Assembly: GCF_008180725.1 (NCBI RefSeq)
Contig: NZ_VTEV01000001.1
Location: forward strand, 737,628-801,627
DNA length: 64,000 nt
Direction: 5' to 3'
Source of the DNA: Sutcliffiella horikoshii
GTDB lineage: Bacteria > Bacillota > Bacilli > Bacillales > Bacillaceae_I
Shown in pieces: positions 27,612 to 36,829 of this stretch. The notes under the pieces were generated by a model. It had not been told where the DNA came from. It saw nothing but the letters and a program-made list of their open reading frames with translations, and did not search any database. The translations under genes and the position numbers were made by a program. How positions within the stretch are numbered: the first letter of the stretch is position 1; the number at the start of each line of letters is the position of its first letter.

Positions 27612-27733
27612 GGGCGACTTTTGAGATTTACAGGCGATTTGGGGCCACTTTCGGGCGATAATTTGAGTTTACGGGCGATTTTTCGGATTTATAGGCGAAA
27701 ATAGAAAAATACGGGCGATTCCCTTTAATTGTA
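27612..27733. repeat. Six 20-bp direct repeats with GGCGA phase
   Basis: GGCGA starts at 27613, 27633, 27654, 27674, 27694 and 27714: near-constant 20-bp spacing. Consensus is about GGCGATTTT--GA-TTTACG. Not coding. Lies between the palindrome and the bidirectional terminator in a 460-bp gene-free stretch. Confidence 0.85.
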
Positions 27734-27784
27734 TAATACGCCAAATCGCACACATTTTTAGAAATTCAAACTCAAAATCAAAAA

Positions 27785-27824
27785 ACAACTTTTTTGGCTT
27801 TAAAAAAAGCCAAAAAAGTTGTTT
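27785..27824. terminator. Bidirectional intrinsic terminator
   Basis: Arms AACAACTTTTTTGGCTTT and AAGCCAAAAAAGTTGTT around an A-rich loop. Terminates the DUF2164/VanW genes on the minus strand. Confidence 0.85.
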
Positions 27825-27869
27825 CTCTAAACTAGCGTAATAAATATAAATAGAAACTCGTCAATCAAC

Positions 27870-28124
27870 TTACCTGTACCTTCCGCCCCCAGTAGAGCGT
27901 TTCAAAGCTTCAATATCCTCTTCAACAGATCCCCAACGTTCTTCCACCAAAGCCTTCGCATCGGCAATCCCTTGGTTATAGTAGTACGGTCCGAGTTCTT
28001 TCATAAAGATGTCCAGCAACAAATCGGCACCTAACTCGCCAATCTCTTCGTCTCGTTCTTCTTCGAAATATGACTGGATTCTGCCAATCATTTGATCTTT
28101 CATTTCTTTAGGAATAGAAATCAT
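27870..28124 (-). CDS. DUF2164 family protein
   Basis: 84 residues from ATG 28124, with AAGGG 10 bases upstream. Family pattern visible: IPKEMKDQMIGRIQSYFEEERDEEIGELGADLLLDIF...GPYYYNQGIADAKALV. Small soluble helical protein of unknown function, widely conserved in Bacillus. 26 bp after the vanW stop, so probably cotranscribed. Confidence 0.8.
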   Translation of the reverse strand: MISIPKEMKDQMIGRIQSYFEEERDEEIGELGADLLLDIFMKELGPYYYNQGIADAKALVEERWGSVEEDIEALKRSTGGGRYR

Positions 28125-28150
28125 CTTCAACACACCCTTAATAACGTCAT

Positions 28151-28978
28151 TTAGCCGTTTTGTTCGGTTGCTTCCAATAACGGCTCATACATCATAATAG
28201 CATGATTTTCGGTTACATATTGGTCATCGATTTCCATTCCCTGAAGGTTCATCACCTTGCGATGAATAACATTATGACGTAAATAGCCTCCCCAATAAGC
28301 GGATGTGATGCTATGGTCTTTTTCATACACCTTATACTTTACGATTGGAGGATTTGCGGACCTCCATTCTCCAACCAAGAAGTCTCCTTCCATTCTTACC
28401 TTTAACTGAAAGGCTTGTTCTGTATCATTTCTAATCTGTAGATCCAGGTAATTATAGGAACAGGTTGCACCACTGCCAAAAGGCTGGGTTCTCTTAGAAT
28501 CAGGAAAAACATCAAAACTGTGGCGGTATCGTTCTGTTACAGTCAGCGGCGTGTGCAATGTCATCCAATAAATAAGATTTGACATCTGACACAAGCCTCC
28601 TCCAAGGCCTGGCTTAAACATGCCATAAAAAAGAACCATTCCATCTACATATCCTTTGCTCTTCGTCGGCTTTCCAATCAACTTCCAATAAGAGAAAGTT
28701 TCGCCTGGTCGAATAACTACACCATTTAACTTCTGTAGGGCGATTTTCAAATTAATTACCTTATTTTTCTGGTACCACATATCTACGTTCTTTAACTTTC
28801 TAAGCGTAGGAGTTTTATGTAAAAAAACTTGATACGGCAATAATTCCTCTGTCATTTCTACTGCATAGATTTTCTTACCTGTCTTCCACTCTACCCATCT
28901 CTTGGCTATGTAGAACTGGGTTCCAAGCCAAATGCGAAGTTTTGATCTTTTTTTTGGTCGTAAATCTACGTGATTCAT
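28151..28978 (-). CDS. VanW family protein
   Basis: 275 residues. VanW core: GVVIRPGETFSYWKLIGKPTKSKGY...GLGGGLCQMSNLIYW and the ERYRHSFDVFPDSKRTQPFGSGATCSYNYLDLQIRN segment. VanW occurs in some glycopeptide-resistance clusters and as a stand-alone protein; function is not known. A basic N-terminus without a clear signal peptide. GGAGGTGG precedes the ATG. No vanA/B/H/X genes are near, so no resistance call is made. Confidence 0.9.
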   Translation of the reverse strand: MNHVDLRPKKRSKLRIWLGTQFYIAKRWVEWKTGKKIYAVEMTEELLPYQVFLHKTPTLRKLKNVDMWYQKNKVINLKIALQKLNGVVIRPGETFSYWKLIGKPTKSKGYVDGMVLFYGMFKPGLGGGLCQMSNLIYWMTLHTPLTVTERYRHSFDVFPDSKRTQPFGSGATCSYNYLDLQIRNDTEQAFQLKVRMEGDFLVGEWRSANPPIVKYKVYEKDHSITSAYWGGYLRHNVIHRKVMNLQGMEIDDQYVTENHAIMMYEPLLEATEQNG

Positions 28979-29177
28979 CGCGAGACCACCTCCAATTTTC
29001 CCCCCAATAGACGAACAACGCTTGTAAAAAGTTTCAAAATATTCATAAAAATTACTCTATATAAAATTGATTAGTTTTACAATATTTCTCAAGGATATTA
29101 TTCCCGATTCATTTAACACTAAAATTACATTCCTATTGACTTTGATGAGATGAAACAATTAAAAGCAGGTGACTAAC

Positions 29178-29435
29178 ATGGACATATACCAACAAGCTCC
29201 GTCTTCCTCTCTACAAGAAGGAGATGTAGTGTACTTATTTTATCGAAATCCGCACACACAGAATGTGGCATCCATCCAACAGGCAAGTATAATGGCAAAT
29301 CCTTACGAGGAAGGGCAGCTTTCCATCTTTCTCTATGATACGTATTATCCATTATCGGATGAGTTCGTTTTTTTCACTTCATTAGAAGAAGCAGAAGCAT
29401 TATATAATGAATATTTTGGACCAACATACGAATAA
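29178..29435 (+). CDS. splA: Transcriptional regulator SplA
   Basis: 85 residues from ATG 29178, with AGGTGA five bases before it. The segment VVYLFYRNPHTQNVASIQQA and YDTYYPLSDEFVFF...LEEAEALYNEYFGP follows SplA of Bacillus subtilis, a TRAP-like small repressor of splB. 15 bp before splB. The sigma-G promoter expected for splAB was not securely found. Confidence 0.9.
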   Translation: MDIYQQAPSSSLQEGDVVYLFYRNPHTQNVASIQQASIMANPYEEGQLSIFLYDTYYPLSDEFVFFTSLEEAEALYNEYFGPTYE

Positions 29436-29450
29436 AAAGGGGGGCAGTAC

Positions 29451-30476
29451 ATGAAACCGTTTGTTCCACAACTTGTATATATTGAACCTAAAGCACTTGA
29501 CTATCCATTAGGAGTAGAGCTAAAAGAGAAATTTGAATCGATGGGACTTGAAATACGGGAAACTACTTCCCATAATCAGATAAGAAATTTACCTGGAGAT
29601 AATGATTTTCAAAAATACAGGACTGCTAAATCAACTTTAGTTGTCGGGGTTAGAAAAACGCTGAAGTTTGATTCATCCAAACCCTCTGCTGAGTATGCCA
29701 TCCCTTTTGCGACAGGTTGTATGGGCCATTGTCATTATTGTTATTTGCAGACAACTATGGGAAGCAAGCCTTATATCAGGACTTATGTGAACCTGGATGA
29801 AATCTTTGACGCAGCCGATAAATATATGCAAGAACGAGCTCCCGAAATCACCAGGTTTGAAGCGTCTTGTACATCGGATATCGTGGGTATTGATCATCTT
29901 ACTCATTCTTTGAAAAAAGCGATTGAGTACTTTGGTAAATCTGAACATGGTCTTCTTCGGTTTGTGACAAAGTTTCACCATGTCGATCACTTGCTTGATG
30001 CAGACCATCGCGGGAAAACAAGGTTTCGTTTCAGTGTGAATGCCGATTATGTAATAAAGAACTTTGAACCCGGAACATCTTCTCTAGATTTGAGAATTGA
30101 AGCTGCTGCAAAAGTTGCAGGTGCAAACTATCCTCTTGGTTTTATCGTTGCACCAATTTACTTGCACGAAGGCTGGGAAGAGGGATATAAAACTTTATTC
30201 CAAAAGCTATATGATAAGCTTCCTGCACATGCCACTGAGGACCTTACATTTGAATTAATTCAACACCGATTTACCAAACCTGCAAAAAGGGTCATTCAAC
30301 AAAACTATCCGATGACAAAGCTTGAGCTAGACGAAGCAAAGCGTCAGTATAAATGGGGACGATATGGGATCGGGAAGTATGTATATACGAAGGACGAAGC
30401 GACCGAGATAAAAGAGACATTATCTGAATATATTCATTCTTATTTTCCTCAGGCGCGGATTGAGTATTTCACATAA
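29451..30476 (+). CDS. splB: Spore photoproduct lyase (radical SAM DNA repair)
   Basis: 341 residues. Radical SAM cluster CX3CX2C at Cys90, Cys94, Cys97 (GCMGHCHYCY), and the conserved extra Cys at about 140 (FEASCTSD) that quenches the product radical. Direct reversal of the UV spore photoproduct (5-thyminyl-5,6-dihydrothymine) during germination. GGGG box precedes the ATG. Terminator at 30491-30531. Confidence 0.96.
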   Translation: MKPFVPQLVYIEPKALDYPLGVELKEKFESMGLEIRETTSHNQIRNLPGDNDFQKYRTAKSTLVVGVRKTLKFDSSKPSAEYAIPFATGCMGHCHYCYLQTTMGSKPYIRTYVNLDEIFDAADKYMQERAPEITRFEASCTSDIVGIDHLTHSLKKAIEYFGKSEHGLLRFVTKFHHVDHLLDADHRGKTRFRFSVNADYVIKNFEPGTSSLDLRIEAAAKVAGANYPLGFIVAPIYLHEGWEEGYKTLFQKLYDKLPAHATEDLTFELIQHRFTKPAKRVIQQNYPMTKLELDEAKRQYKWGRYGIGKYVYTKDEATEIKETLSEYIHSYFPQARIEYFT

Positions 30477-30490
30477 TGCTATAAACCCTC

Positions 30491-30531
30491 AAAAACAGCA
30501 TCCCCTCCTTATATGGGGGTGCTGTTTTTTT
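30491..30531. terminator. Bidirectional intrinsic terminator
   Basis: AACAGCATCCCC / GGGGGTGCTGTT stem, 8-base loop, T7 on plus and A5 on the other side; between splB and the convergent tad operon. Confidence 0.92.
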
Positions 30532-31439
30532 CATAATCCACTCTGTATTATATAAATCACCATCGGTCCAAGTAATACAATGAAAATGGCTGGAAACACC
30601 AGAAACATTAAGGGAAATACCATTTTGACAGGAGCTTTCATGGCATGCTCTCTCGCGGTGAAAACTCGTTGTTCCCTAATTCTAGTTGTAAGTAGGTTGA
30701 CAGTTTTAGATAAGCCCATCCCCATCTGATCCGCCTGAATTAGGGATGTGATTGCCTGTTGAAAAGAAGCAATCTTCACTCTTTCCCTCAAAAGCATATA
30801 AGCTTCTTTGTGTGATTTACCAAGTTTCATATCATCCATCATCTTCATAAATTCATCTGATAGTGGTCCTTTAAGCGTTTTAGACACTTTTCGAAAGGAA
30901 GCATCCAGTCCCATCCCTGCCTCCATGGATAGGTTCAGCAGATCAAAGAAGTCTGGCATCATTCTTTCCATAAGCTTTAAACGTTTTTTGATTTTTACAC
31001 TTAACATGAAATTAGGAATGTACAGGCCAAATAAGCTTATGACACCTACTAAGAAAAGGAGCGATGAAATAGACTCTGCTCCCGGTGACAAAAGGACCAC
31101 TGAACTAAAGAACAAGATCAAAGTCAACGTCGCTTGAATTAATCTGAAATCAACAGAGGTCCATCCATTTGGTCTTCCTGCTTCATCAAGTCGTTTTTCA
31201 AGGTAGACTCTTGATGATTCTTTCATCATCTTTTGTACAATTCCCCTTGCTTTTCCCTTTGCACTCTCACGTATATCTCCTTTCTTCACCTTCCCACCAT
31301 TTAAGGAGGCGGAACTAGGAAAAAAGTTTTCAATTCTGCGTTCTAGTGCTAAAGAGGAGCGAAAGACTGTCATGGTTATTGCTACACAAATCAGCGTCAT
31401 GGTTGTAAAGGATAATACTATAAAAAGAAAATGTCCCAT
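30531..31439 (-). CDS. tadC: Tad pilus inner-membrane platform protein TadC
   Basis: 302 residues, T2SSF (GspF) fold: N-terminal helix, cytoplasmic helical domain (MPDFFDLLNLSMEAGMGLDASFRKVSKTLKGPLSDEF...) and two C-terminal helices (APVKMVFPLMFLVFPAIFIVLLGP). With TadB it forms the platform at the base of the pilus. Last gene of the operon, two bases after tadB. Confidence 0.92.
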   Translation of the reverse strand: MGHFLFIVLSFTTMTLICVAITMTVFRSSLALERRIENFFPSSASLNGGKVKKGDIRESAKGKARGIVQKMMKESSRVYLEKRLDEAGRPNGWTSVDFRLIQATLTLILFFSSVVLLSPGAESISSLLFLVGVISLFGLYIPNFMLSVKIKKRLKLMERMMPDFFDLLNLSMEAGMGLDASFRKVSKTLKGPLSDEFMKMMDDMKLGKSHKEAYMLLRERVKIASFQQAITSLIQADQMGMGLSKTVNLLTTRIREQRVFTAREHAMKAPVKMVFPLMFLVFPAIFIVLLGPMVIYIIQSGL

Positions 31440-31441
31440 CT

Positions 31442-32347
31442 CTACACCTCAATGCTAACAATTTTATTAATGATAAACCAGCCAAGTAATACACCGGATA
31501 TAGCCATGAAAATCATGACCCATCCAAGTATGTGCTGAAACATTAAATGAAAATAATCTGGATTGACCACTTGAAGATAAAGAGCAATTCCCACAGGAAC
31601 AAACATGATTACCCACATAGATAACCTTCCTTGTGCAGTAAGTGTTCTGACTTCATCTTTTACTCTCATCCTACCAATCATTGTCTCCTGGATACTTTCT
31701 AAAAGACGAGAAAGGTCTCCTCCACTCTCCCTTTGAATGAGAATAGAGGTTAACACCATTTCTAAATCGGGATTATTAAAGCTAGTTTTCAGCTGTTCAA
31801 AGGATTCTTCTAAGGATAGTCCAAGATTAACATTCTGAATGACTTTTCCGAATTCTTTGCCTAATGGTTTTGGTGACTCTTCTGAAATTAACTTGATTAC
31901 TTGCAAGAAGCTATAGCCTGCCCGTAAACTATTTGCCATGATCCCTAGCGCTTGAATGAGTTGTTGGGTTGCTAACTGATTCCGTATTCTAATTGCTCGC
32001 TTTAATAAAAATGAACGTATTACAAACCCAAGAAAAAAAGAAAAAGCACTTATTAATAGAGAAGACATGATCAAGTATATTATTCCACTTAAAATACCGG
32101 CTAAAAGAATGGTTCTTACGAGATATTCTCCTGGACCTATTTCATATCCAGCATAAATTAATTGCTGTCGCAAATTTTTGAATTGGAAGTTCCCTTCTAG
32201 TAGATTCCCCATTCCTAGAATGACTTTACTTTTTTCCGCTAACTTTTTCTTTTTTTCTTTCTCATCAGCTATAGTTAACGAATTGGAAAGAAGCAAGTAT
32301 TTATTAAGCCTCTTCATTTCCTTTGTTTGTCTATTGGTAAGTCTCAT
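31442..32347 (-). CDS. tadB: Tad pilus inner-membrane platform protein TadB
   Basis: T2SSF fold: IQALGIMANSLRAGYSFLQVIKLISEESPKPLGKEFGKVIQNVNLGLSLEESF and two C-terminal helices. The ATG at 32347 is the first standard start, but the reading frame is open to a CTG at 32410 and there encodes an extra hydrophobic helix (NILITLIISTLFFLLLFLLV) that TadB normally has. GAGGAG lies 9 bases before that CTG. Alternatively the TGATG junction with cpaF is out of frame by one base. See findings. Confidence 0.88.
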   Translation of the reverse strand: MRLTNRQTKEMKRLNKYLLLSNSLTIADEKEKKKKLAEKSKVILGMGNLLEGNFQFKNLRQQLIYAGYEIGPGEYLVRTILLAGILSGIIYLIMSSLLISAFSFFLGFVIRSFLLKRAIRIRNQLATQQLIQALGIMANSLRAGYSFLQVIKLISEESPKPLGKEFGKVIQNVNLGLSLEESFEQLKTSFNNPDLEMVLTSILIQRESGGDLSRLLESIQETMIGRMRVKDEVRTLTAQGRLSMWVIMFVPVGIALYLQVVNPDYFHLMFQHILGWVMIFMAISGVLLGWFIINKIVSIEV

Positions 32348-32416
32348 GACTAGTAGAAATAGGAGAAGGAAGAACAGCGTAGATATAATTAATGTAATTA
32401 ATATATTCAGGTTTCA

Positions 32417-33772
32417 TCACTCCTCACTAAACCATGATGGCTGAATTTTAATACCTTGTGCCTCAAACTTTTCAAAGAAACTAGGGCGTATTCCCGTTGA
32501 TGAGAATCGTCCTTTCACTCTCCCGTTATCACTTTTCCCAAGCTCTTCAAATTTGAAAAGGTCTTGCAGCACAATGGTCTCATTCATTACCCCTAACACC
32601 TCGGTAATATGGGTTATTTTTCTACTACCATCCTTGAGACGTACTTGATGGACTATTAAATCTAACGCTCCCGCAATCTGCTCTCTGATCGCCCGTACTG
32701 GAAGGTCAAAACCTGCCATCATCACCATCACTTCAAGTCGTGAAATTAGGTCTCTAGGGGAATTCGCATGTCCAGTTCCAAGGCTGCCATCATGTCCAGT
32801 ATTCATTGCTTGTAACATATCCAGAGCTTCAGCACTTCTTACCTCTCCGACGATAATCCTATCAGGCCTCATACGCAAGGCGTTCTTAACCAGGTCCCGG
32901 ATGGTAACCTCCCCCTTCCCTTCCACATTTGCAAGTCTCGCTTCAAGAGTGACAACATGCTCTTGTGAAAGCCTGAGTTCCGCGGAATCTTCAATAGTAA
33001 CAATTCGCTCATCCTCTGTTATGAAGGAAGATAAAACATTCAAACAAGTTGTCTTTCCTGAACCAGTTCCTCCACTAATCATCATATTCAATTTTGCTTC
33101 TACACAAGATTTTAGAAAATCCGCCATTTCATAGGAAAGCCCTTCATTTCGGAGGAGGTCATGGATTGTTAATGGATTATCAGGGAATTTACGTATGGTT
33201 AGAGTAGGACCATTCATAGCCAACGGAGGGATTATGGCATGAACACGTGAACCATCAGGTAAACGGGCATCTACCATAGGGACACTTTCATCTATCCGCC
33301 TTCCAATTGGGGCTACAATCCGCTCCATTACTTTTAATACATGGGAATTGTCTCTGAATGTAAAAGGAGTCTTAATTATTTTCCCCTGTTTTTCCATGTA
33401 AATTTTAGTTGGACCGTTAACCATTACTTCCGTAACTGTCGAATCATTAAGAAGCGGGGTGATTGGCCCATACCCTGTTAGCTCATAAATGACATTTTGA
33501 ATGACTGCTTGCTTTTCCTCATAATTAAGAATGTCATCACGATTGACGAAAAAATCATCACTCAATTCAGCTACTTTCCCCTCCACTTCCCTATCCTCTA
33601 AAGATTGCTGTTTTAATTTATCTACTAAGTAGTTATGAAGTTGCATTTCAATCTCTTTGAACTGAGGGAGATAGACCGTTTTCGTATTGGTAAGCGTAAT
33701 AGTGGATTCTTTCAACCCTTTTGAACCCTCCACTACTTCTGTCTCGACACCGAGCCTTCGCATAAGAGACAC
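32417..33772 (-). CDS. cpaF: Tad/CpaF secretion ATPase
   Basis: 451 residues, type II/IV secretion ATPase. Walker A ISGGTGSGKTT near 225; Asp box IVTIEDSAELRL; Walker B RIIVGEVRSAEALDMLQAMNTGHDGSLGTGHANSPRDL. N-terminal domain about 1-110. Powers assembly, and in some systems retraction, of the Flp pilus. GTG start with TAG/GTG overlap of one base with cpaE. Confidence 0.95.
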   Translation of the reverse strand: MSLMRRLGVETEVVEGSKGLKESTITLTNTKTVYLPQFKEIEMQLHNYLVDKLKQQSLEDREVEGKVAELSDDFFVNRDDILNYEEKQAVIQNVIYELTGYGPITPLLNDSTVTEVMVNGPTKIYMEKQGKIIKTPFTFRDNSHVLKVMERIVAPIGRRIDESVPMVDARLPDGSRVHAIIPPLAMNGPTLTIRKFPDNPLTIHDLLRNEGLSYEMADFLKSCVEAKLNMMISGGTGSGKTTCLNVLSSFITEDERIVTIEDSAELRLSQEHVVTLEARLANVEGKGEVTIRDLVKNALRMRPDRIIVGEVRSAEALDMLQAMNTGHDGSLGTGHANSPRDLISRLEVMVMMAGFDLPVRAIREQIAGALDLIVHQVRLKDGSRKITHITEVLGVMNETIVLQDLFKFEELGKSDNGRVKGRFSSTGIRPSFFEKFEAQGIKIQPSWFSEE

Positions 33773-34953
33773 TATTTTCTCCCCCCCGCACCAATTAGAA
33801 CGTCATTACTCATCAATGAGGCATGCCTCTCAAGACATGCATCTGCCATTTTAGTAAATCGTTTAGATAAGCCTTTCTTTGGAGAATCTGCTACAAATGG
33901 AATACCTGTTGCCACTGATTTTTTAACTATCTTTTCTTCGGAAGGAAGGACTGTCAGGATTTTTACACCGAGAATCTTTTTCATATTTTCTAATTTCAAC
34001 GGATCATCCTTTTTTACAGCATTTACTACTAGCTGAGGTTTTGCCTTTAGCTGAAGTGATTGAAGAGTATCCATAAATAGCTTTGTATTTCTAACTGCTG
34101 GAAGGTTACCATTTGTCAGCAAGTATATCTCATCAGATAACTCCAGTGTCTCCAGCAACAGGTCATCTACATGTGAATGTGTATCTACAATGATGATGTC
34201 ATACCACTTCTTTAATTCTAAAAATAATTCCCTGATATGCTCAGGTTTTATTATCTCCGAGAATTCAGGGCGAAGTGGCGCAGCAAGAATTGAAACATTT
34301 TCAAGATATGTTTTGGTCAAATAGGCCTGCACGTTCCTATTTTTACGATCAAAGTCTTCCTTCACCCATTCATAAATGGTCTTTTTTGGCTTGACATCAC
34401 AGAACATCGCAACATCTCCAAATTGAAGGTGCAAATCAACTAAAATCACTGATTGATTTTTTTTCTGAAGGGAGTACGCCAGATTTACTGCAAATGTCGT
34501 TTTCCCTACACCTCCCTTTGTACTTGAGGAGGTGATAATTCTTCCTTCTTTCTGTGCGAAACTTGGTGCATGAGCTTCCTGTTTCTTCAAATATTCAATA
34601 TGCCTTTTTGATTCGATCAGTCCATTTTTAATCAATTCGATATCATCCTGCAAGTTGATGCAATCCATCATCCCTGCTCTCATAGCCAACCGGATGTCGG
34701 CTTCTTTAAGGTCTTTTCCCACCATGATGACAAAATTATTTGGGTCTAGCTTCTTTAACTGCATGGTCAAGGAATAGAAATTAGGAGAAATAGATTTATC
34801 GATAAAAATAATTCGTTTTTCTGGAGCATCCAATTCATTTAACAGCTCATCAATGGTCGTTAACCCCTTGTAATTTTCATGTGTTCTTAACCAAAGAATC
34901 ATCTCACTGATTTTCTGTTCATTTTCATTTAAAAAACCGTACCATTTTATCAT
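33772..34953 (-). CDS. cpaE: CpaE/TadZ-like ATPase
   Basis: 393 residues. N-terminal receiver-like domain (1-130), then a ParA/MinD deviant Walker A SSTKGGVGKTTFAVNLAYSL near 145, and DLHLQFGDVAMFCDVKP. TadZ/CpaE localises the pilus machine. C-terminal region matches VVNAVKKDDP...PSEEKIVKKSVATGIP. Operon, 3 bp after cpaB. Confidence 0.92.
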   Translation of the reverse strand: MIKWYGFLNENEQKISEMILWLRTHENYKGLTTIDELLNELDAPEKRIIFIDKSISPNFYSLTMQLKKLDPNNFVIMVGKDLKEADIRLAMRAGMMDCINLQDDIELIKNGLIESKRHIEYLKKQEAHAPSFAQKEGRIITSSSTKGGVGKTTFAVNLAYSLQKKNQSVILVDLHLQFGDVAMFCDVKPKKTIYEWVKEDFDRKNRNVQAYLTKTYLENVSILAAPLRPEFSEIIKPEHIRELFLELKKWYDIIIVDTHSHVDDLLLETLELSDEIYLLTNGNLPAVRNTKLFMDTLQSLQLKAKPQLVVNAVKKDDPLKLENMKKILGVKILTVLPSEEKIVKKSVATGIPFVADSPKKGLSKRFTKMADACLERHASLMSNDVLIGAGGRK

Positions 34954-34956
34954 CTA

Positions 34957-35517
34957 TCATTGCCCCCCTTTCTTGATCAGCTGCTTTTCATCCATTAAGA
35001 TATTTTCGTTTAGAGTTGAGTTATCTCCCTCAGGTCTTAACATGAGATAGATGGAATGCTGGGAGGCAAAACCTAAACTTGCACCTTGTTCTGGCGTGGC
35101 TTCCACCGTAATCATTTGATATCTTGCCCCTGTTTCAGGTTCGTCCATGAAATGCCCCACAGCCAAGACTTTCACATTTTGCAACACAAATGTTCCCACT
35201 TGTGACGGGACAACTTCTTCATTGTCCTCTTTTGTGGTTTCAATATTTACAAAAATGTCCACCATCGCCCCTGGCTCCAAATGTCCGGATACACCTTGTA
35301 CGTCGTTAACTGCAATGGACATAGCTCTTTTTCCATTTTCAATTTCAAATTCTGTAACTACCACTTCTTCTTCCTTTTCCTCTTCTGCCGCTAGAACAAC
35401 ATTATTAGTAGGTACTTTTTTCTGGTTGGGGCCCCCTGGGAGATAAAAAAGATAAAAACATATTGTACTGACAACTCCGAACATAATTGACAGTAGCCAT
35501 ACTTTCTTTAGTGTCAT
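34957..35517 (-). CDS. cpaB: Flp pilus assembly protein CpaB (RcpC-like, SAF domain)
   Basis: 186 residues: single N-terminal membrane helix, a short Glu-rich spacer, then the SAF-type domain (KRAMSIAVNDVQGVSGHLEPGAMVDIFVNIE, RYQMITVEATPEQGASLGFASQHSIYLMLRPEGD). In diderm bacteria it works at the outer-membrane secretin; here no secretin is present and it faces the wall. Shorter than diderm homologues. Confidence 0.9.
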   Translation of the reverse strand: MTLKKVWLLSIMFGVVSTICFYLFYLPGGPNQKKVPTNNVVLAAEEEKEEEVVVTEFEIENGKRAMSIAVNDVQGVSGHLEPGAMVDIFVNIETTKEDNEEVVPSQVGTFVLQNVKVLAVGHFMDEPETGARYQMITVEATPEQGASLGFASQHSIYLMLRPEGDNSTLNENILMDEKQLIKKGGQ

Positions 35518-35532
35518 GCTTCATCCTCCAGT

Positions 35533-36456
35533 CTAATTTACTAGTTTAATTGTGCTTATTCCAAAATTTTCGACGTCTTCGCTAAATTCACCAGAGGTAA
35601 CAACATCAATGAAGTACCCGCTTACTGATTTATTCCCACCGTTTGGTTCCACCTTTTCAATCCAGAACGCAGCAAATCCGATAATCTCGACCTTCCCTCT
35701 ACCATTAACAGAACCAAGGTCATTTACAATCGGTAAAATAGCAACCCTCGCACAACCGCTTGTTGCAGTGCTAAATTGATTACAGTAAGTTTTTGTTGCG
35801 TCTTTACTTATTCTTTCTTGAAAACCACTGCGAACCTTCCCCCATTTCAAACCAGGTTCAGTCAATACGTAACTACCAGGTGTAATTTCCACTTCGATTC
35901 CGTTAGCAATATTGTCTTCAAGGTTTGCGGCACCTCTTCCGCCAATAGCTAGAAACCCGAAATTTCCTTGTTGTGGACCATTGCTTCCCCCACCTGGTGT
36001 AAAATGCAGAGTATGTGATTGCCCTTTTACCAATTTATCCTTTGGAATCCCGACTGGTATGACGTTAGAATGCTTAATTATTCCTCTTGTAGTGTCTAAA
36101 ACTGCCTTAGAAGTTGCAGAAACATCTACAGAAGCGAAGCCCAGTACTTTGGCAAAAGTCATTTCTACCGGGACCTCATTATGTATCTCGACTGAGTCTG
36201 AACCCACAGTGATTTTACTGGAATTCAACTCTGTTCCATTGGCTGCGGCTAATTCAATTGCTGCATTAACAACTTTAATCTGACCGTTTTTAACCTGTTG
36301 TACACCAGCTAATGCTGCCGAATCAATCGCTTTTTGCATTTCACCTTTTTGCAAATATAAACGTCCACCGTCGACAACCAGTCCTGTTAGCGCAACAAGC
36401 AAGGAAAGAATAAATGCCATCATGACCAATGCGTTACCATCATTACTTTTTAGCAT
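35533..36456 (-). CDS. TadG-like pilus/pseudopilus protein
   Basis: 307 residues. N-terminal SNDGNALVMMAFILSLLVALTGLVVDGGRLYLQKGEMQKAIDSAALAG is the Flp pilus-assembly TadG N-terminal domain: short leader, one helix, then an extracellular domain. The C-terminal Ser/Gly-rich domain is unusual (ending in SGEFSEDVENFGIST). Presumed minor pilin or pilus adhesin. One base before tadE. Confidence 0.85.
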   Translation of the reverse strand: MLKSNDGNALVMMAFILSLLVALTGLVVDGGRLYLQKGEMQKAIDSAALAGVQQVKNGQIKVVNAAIELAAANGTELNSSKITVGSDSVEIHNEVPVEMTFAKVLGFASVDVSATSKAVLDTTRGIIKHSNVIPVGIPKDKLVKGQSHTLHFTPGGGSNGPQQGNFGFLAIGGRGAANLEDNIANGIEVEITPGSYVLTEPGLKWGKVRSGFQERISKDATKTYCNQFSTATSGCARVAILPIVNDLGSVNGRGKVEIIGFAAFWIEKVEPNGGNKSVSGYFIDVVTSGEFSEDVENFGISTIKLVN

Positions 36457-36457
36457 T

Positions 36458-36829
36458 TCACTCCACCCTCATCACAGATTTTGAAGAGATCGTAAAGGAA
36501 TGTTGGAATGATCTCAACAAAGGGTTAATCATATTTACCGGATAGCTAAGATATATTTCTATGTTTTCACCGGAGTTCCTTGCTTCAGTTGAAATGGATA
36601 CAGAGACTTGATTCGTATCAAGGCCTGTTGTTGCATTATTTATTGATGCAATCACTTCAGCATTGGTTTTTCCAACACTTGCCACTCTCGCACCTTCCCT
36701 TGCTGCATGCTCCAATGCCACAGCCGAGAATAGAACTCTTCCAATATCAAACATCCCGAATAATAGAAGTAATATTAAAGGTACAATTAGTGCAAATTCA
36801 ACTAGCGATTGTCCATTTTGTGACTTCAT
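36458..36829 (-). CDS. tadE: TadE-like minor pilin
   Basis: 123 residues from ATG 36829 (GGAGG 9 bases before; the frame is open a few codons earlier). KSQNGQSLVEFALIVPLILLLLFGMFDIGR is the TadE motif, with pilin-like G|QSLVEF cleavage by the adjacent prepilin peptidase. Overlaps the peptidase stop in ATGA. Confidence 0.88.
   Translation of the reverse strand: MKSQNGQSLVEFALIVPLILLLLFGMFDIGRVLFSAVALEHAAREGARVASVGKTNAEVIASINNATTGLDTNQVSVSISTEARNSGENIEIYLSYPVNMINPLLRSFQHSFTISSKSVMRVE

Noticed and set aside
27612..27733. CRISPR or VNTR gene
   Set aside because: Units are only 20 bp with short conserved cores, no spacers, no reading frame.
28151..28978. Vancomycin-resistance locus
   Set aside because: VanW occurs alone in many Bacilli; none of vanA/H/X/R/S is nearby.
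29080..29177. Sigma-G promoter before splA
   Set aside because: CATTTA-like -10 candidates lack a correctly spaced -35; only the gene order supports sporulation control.
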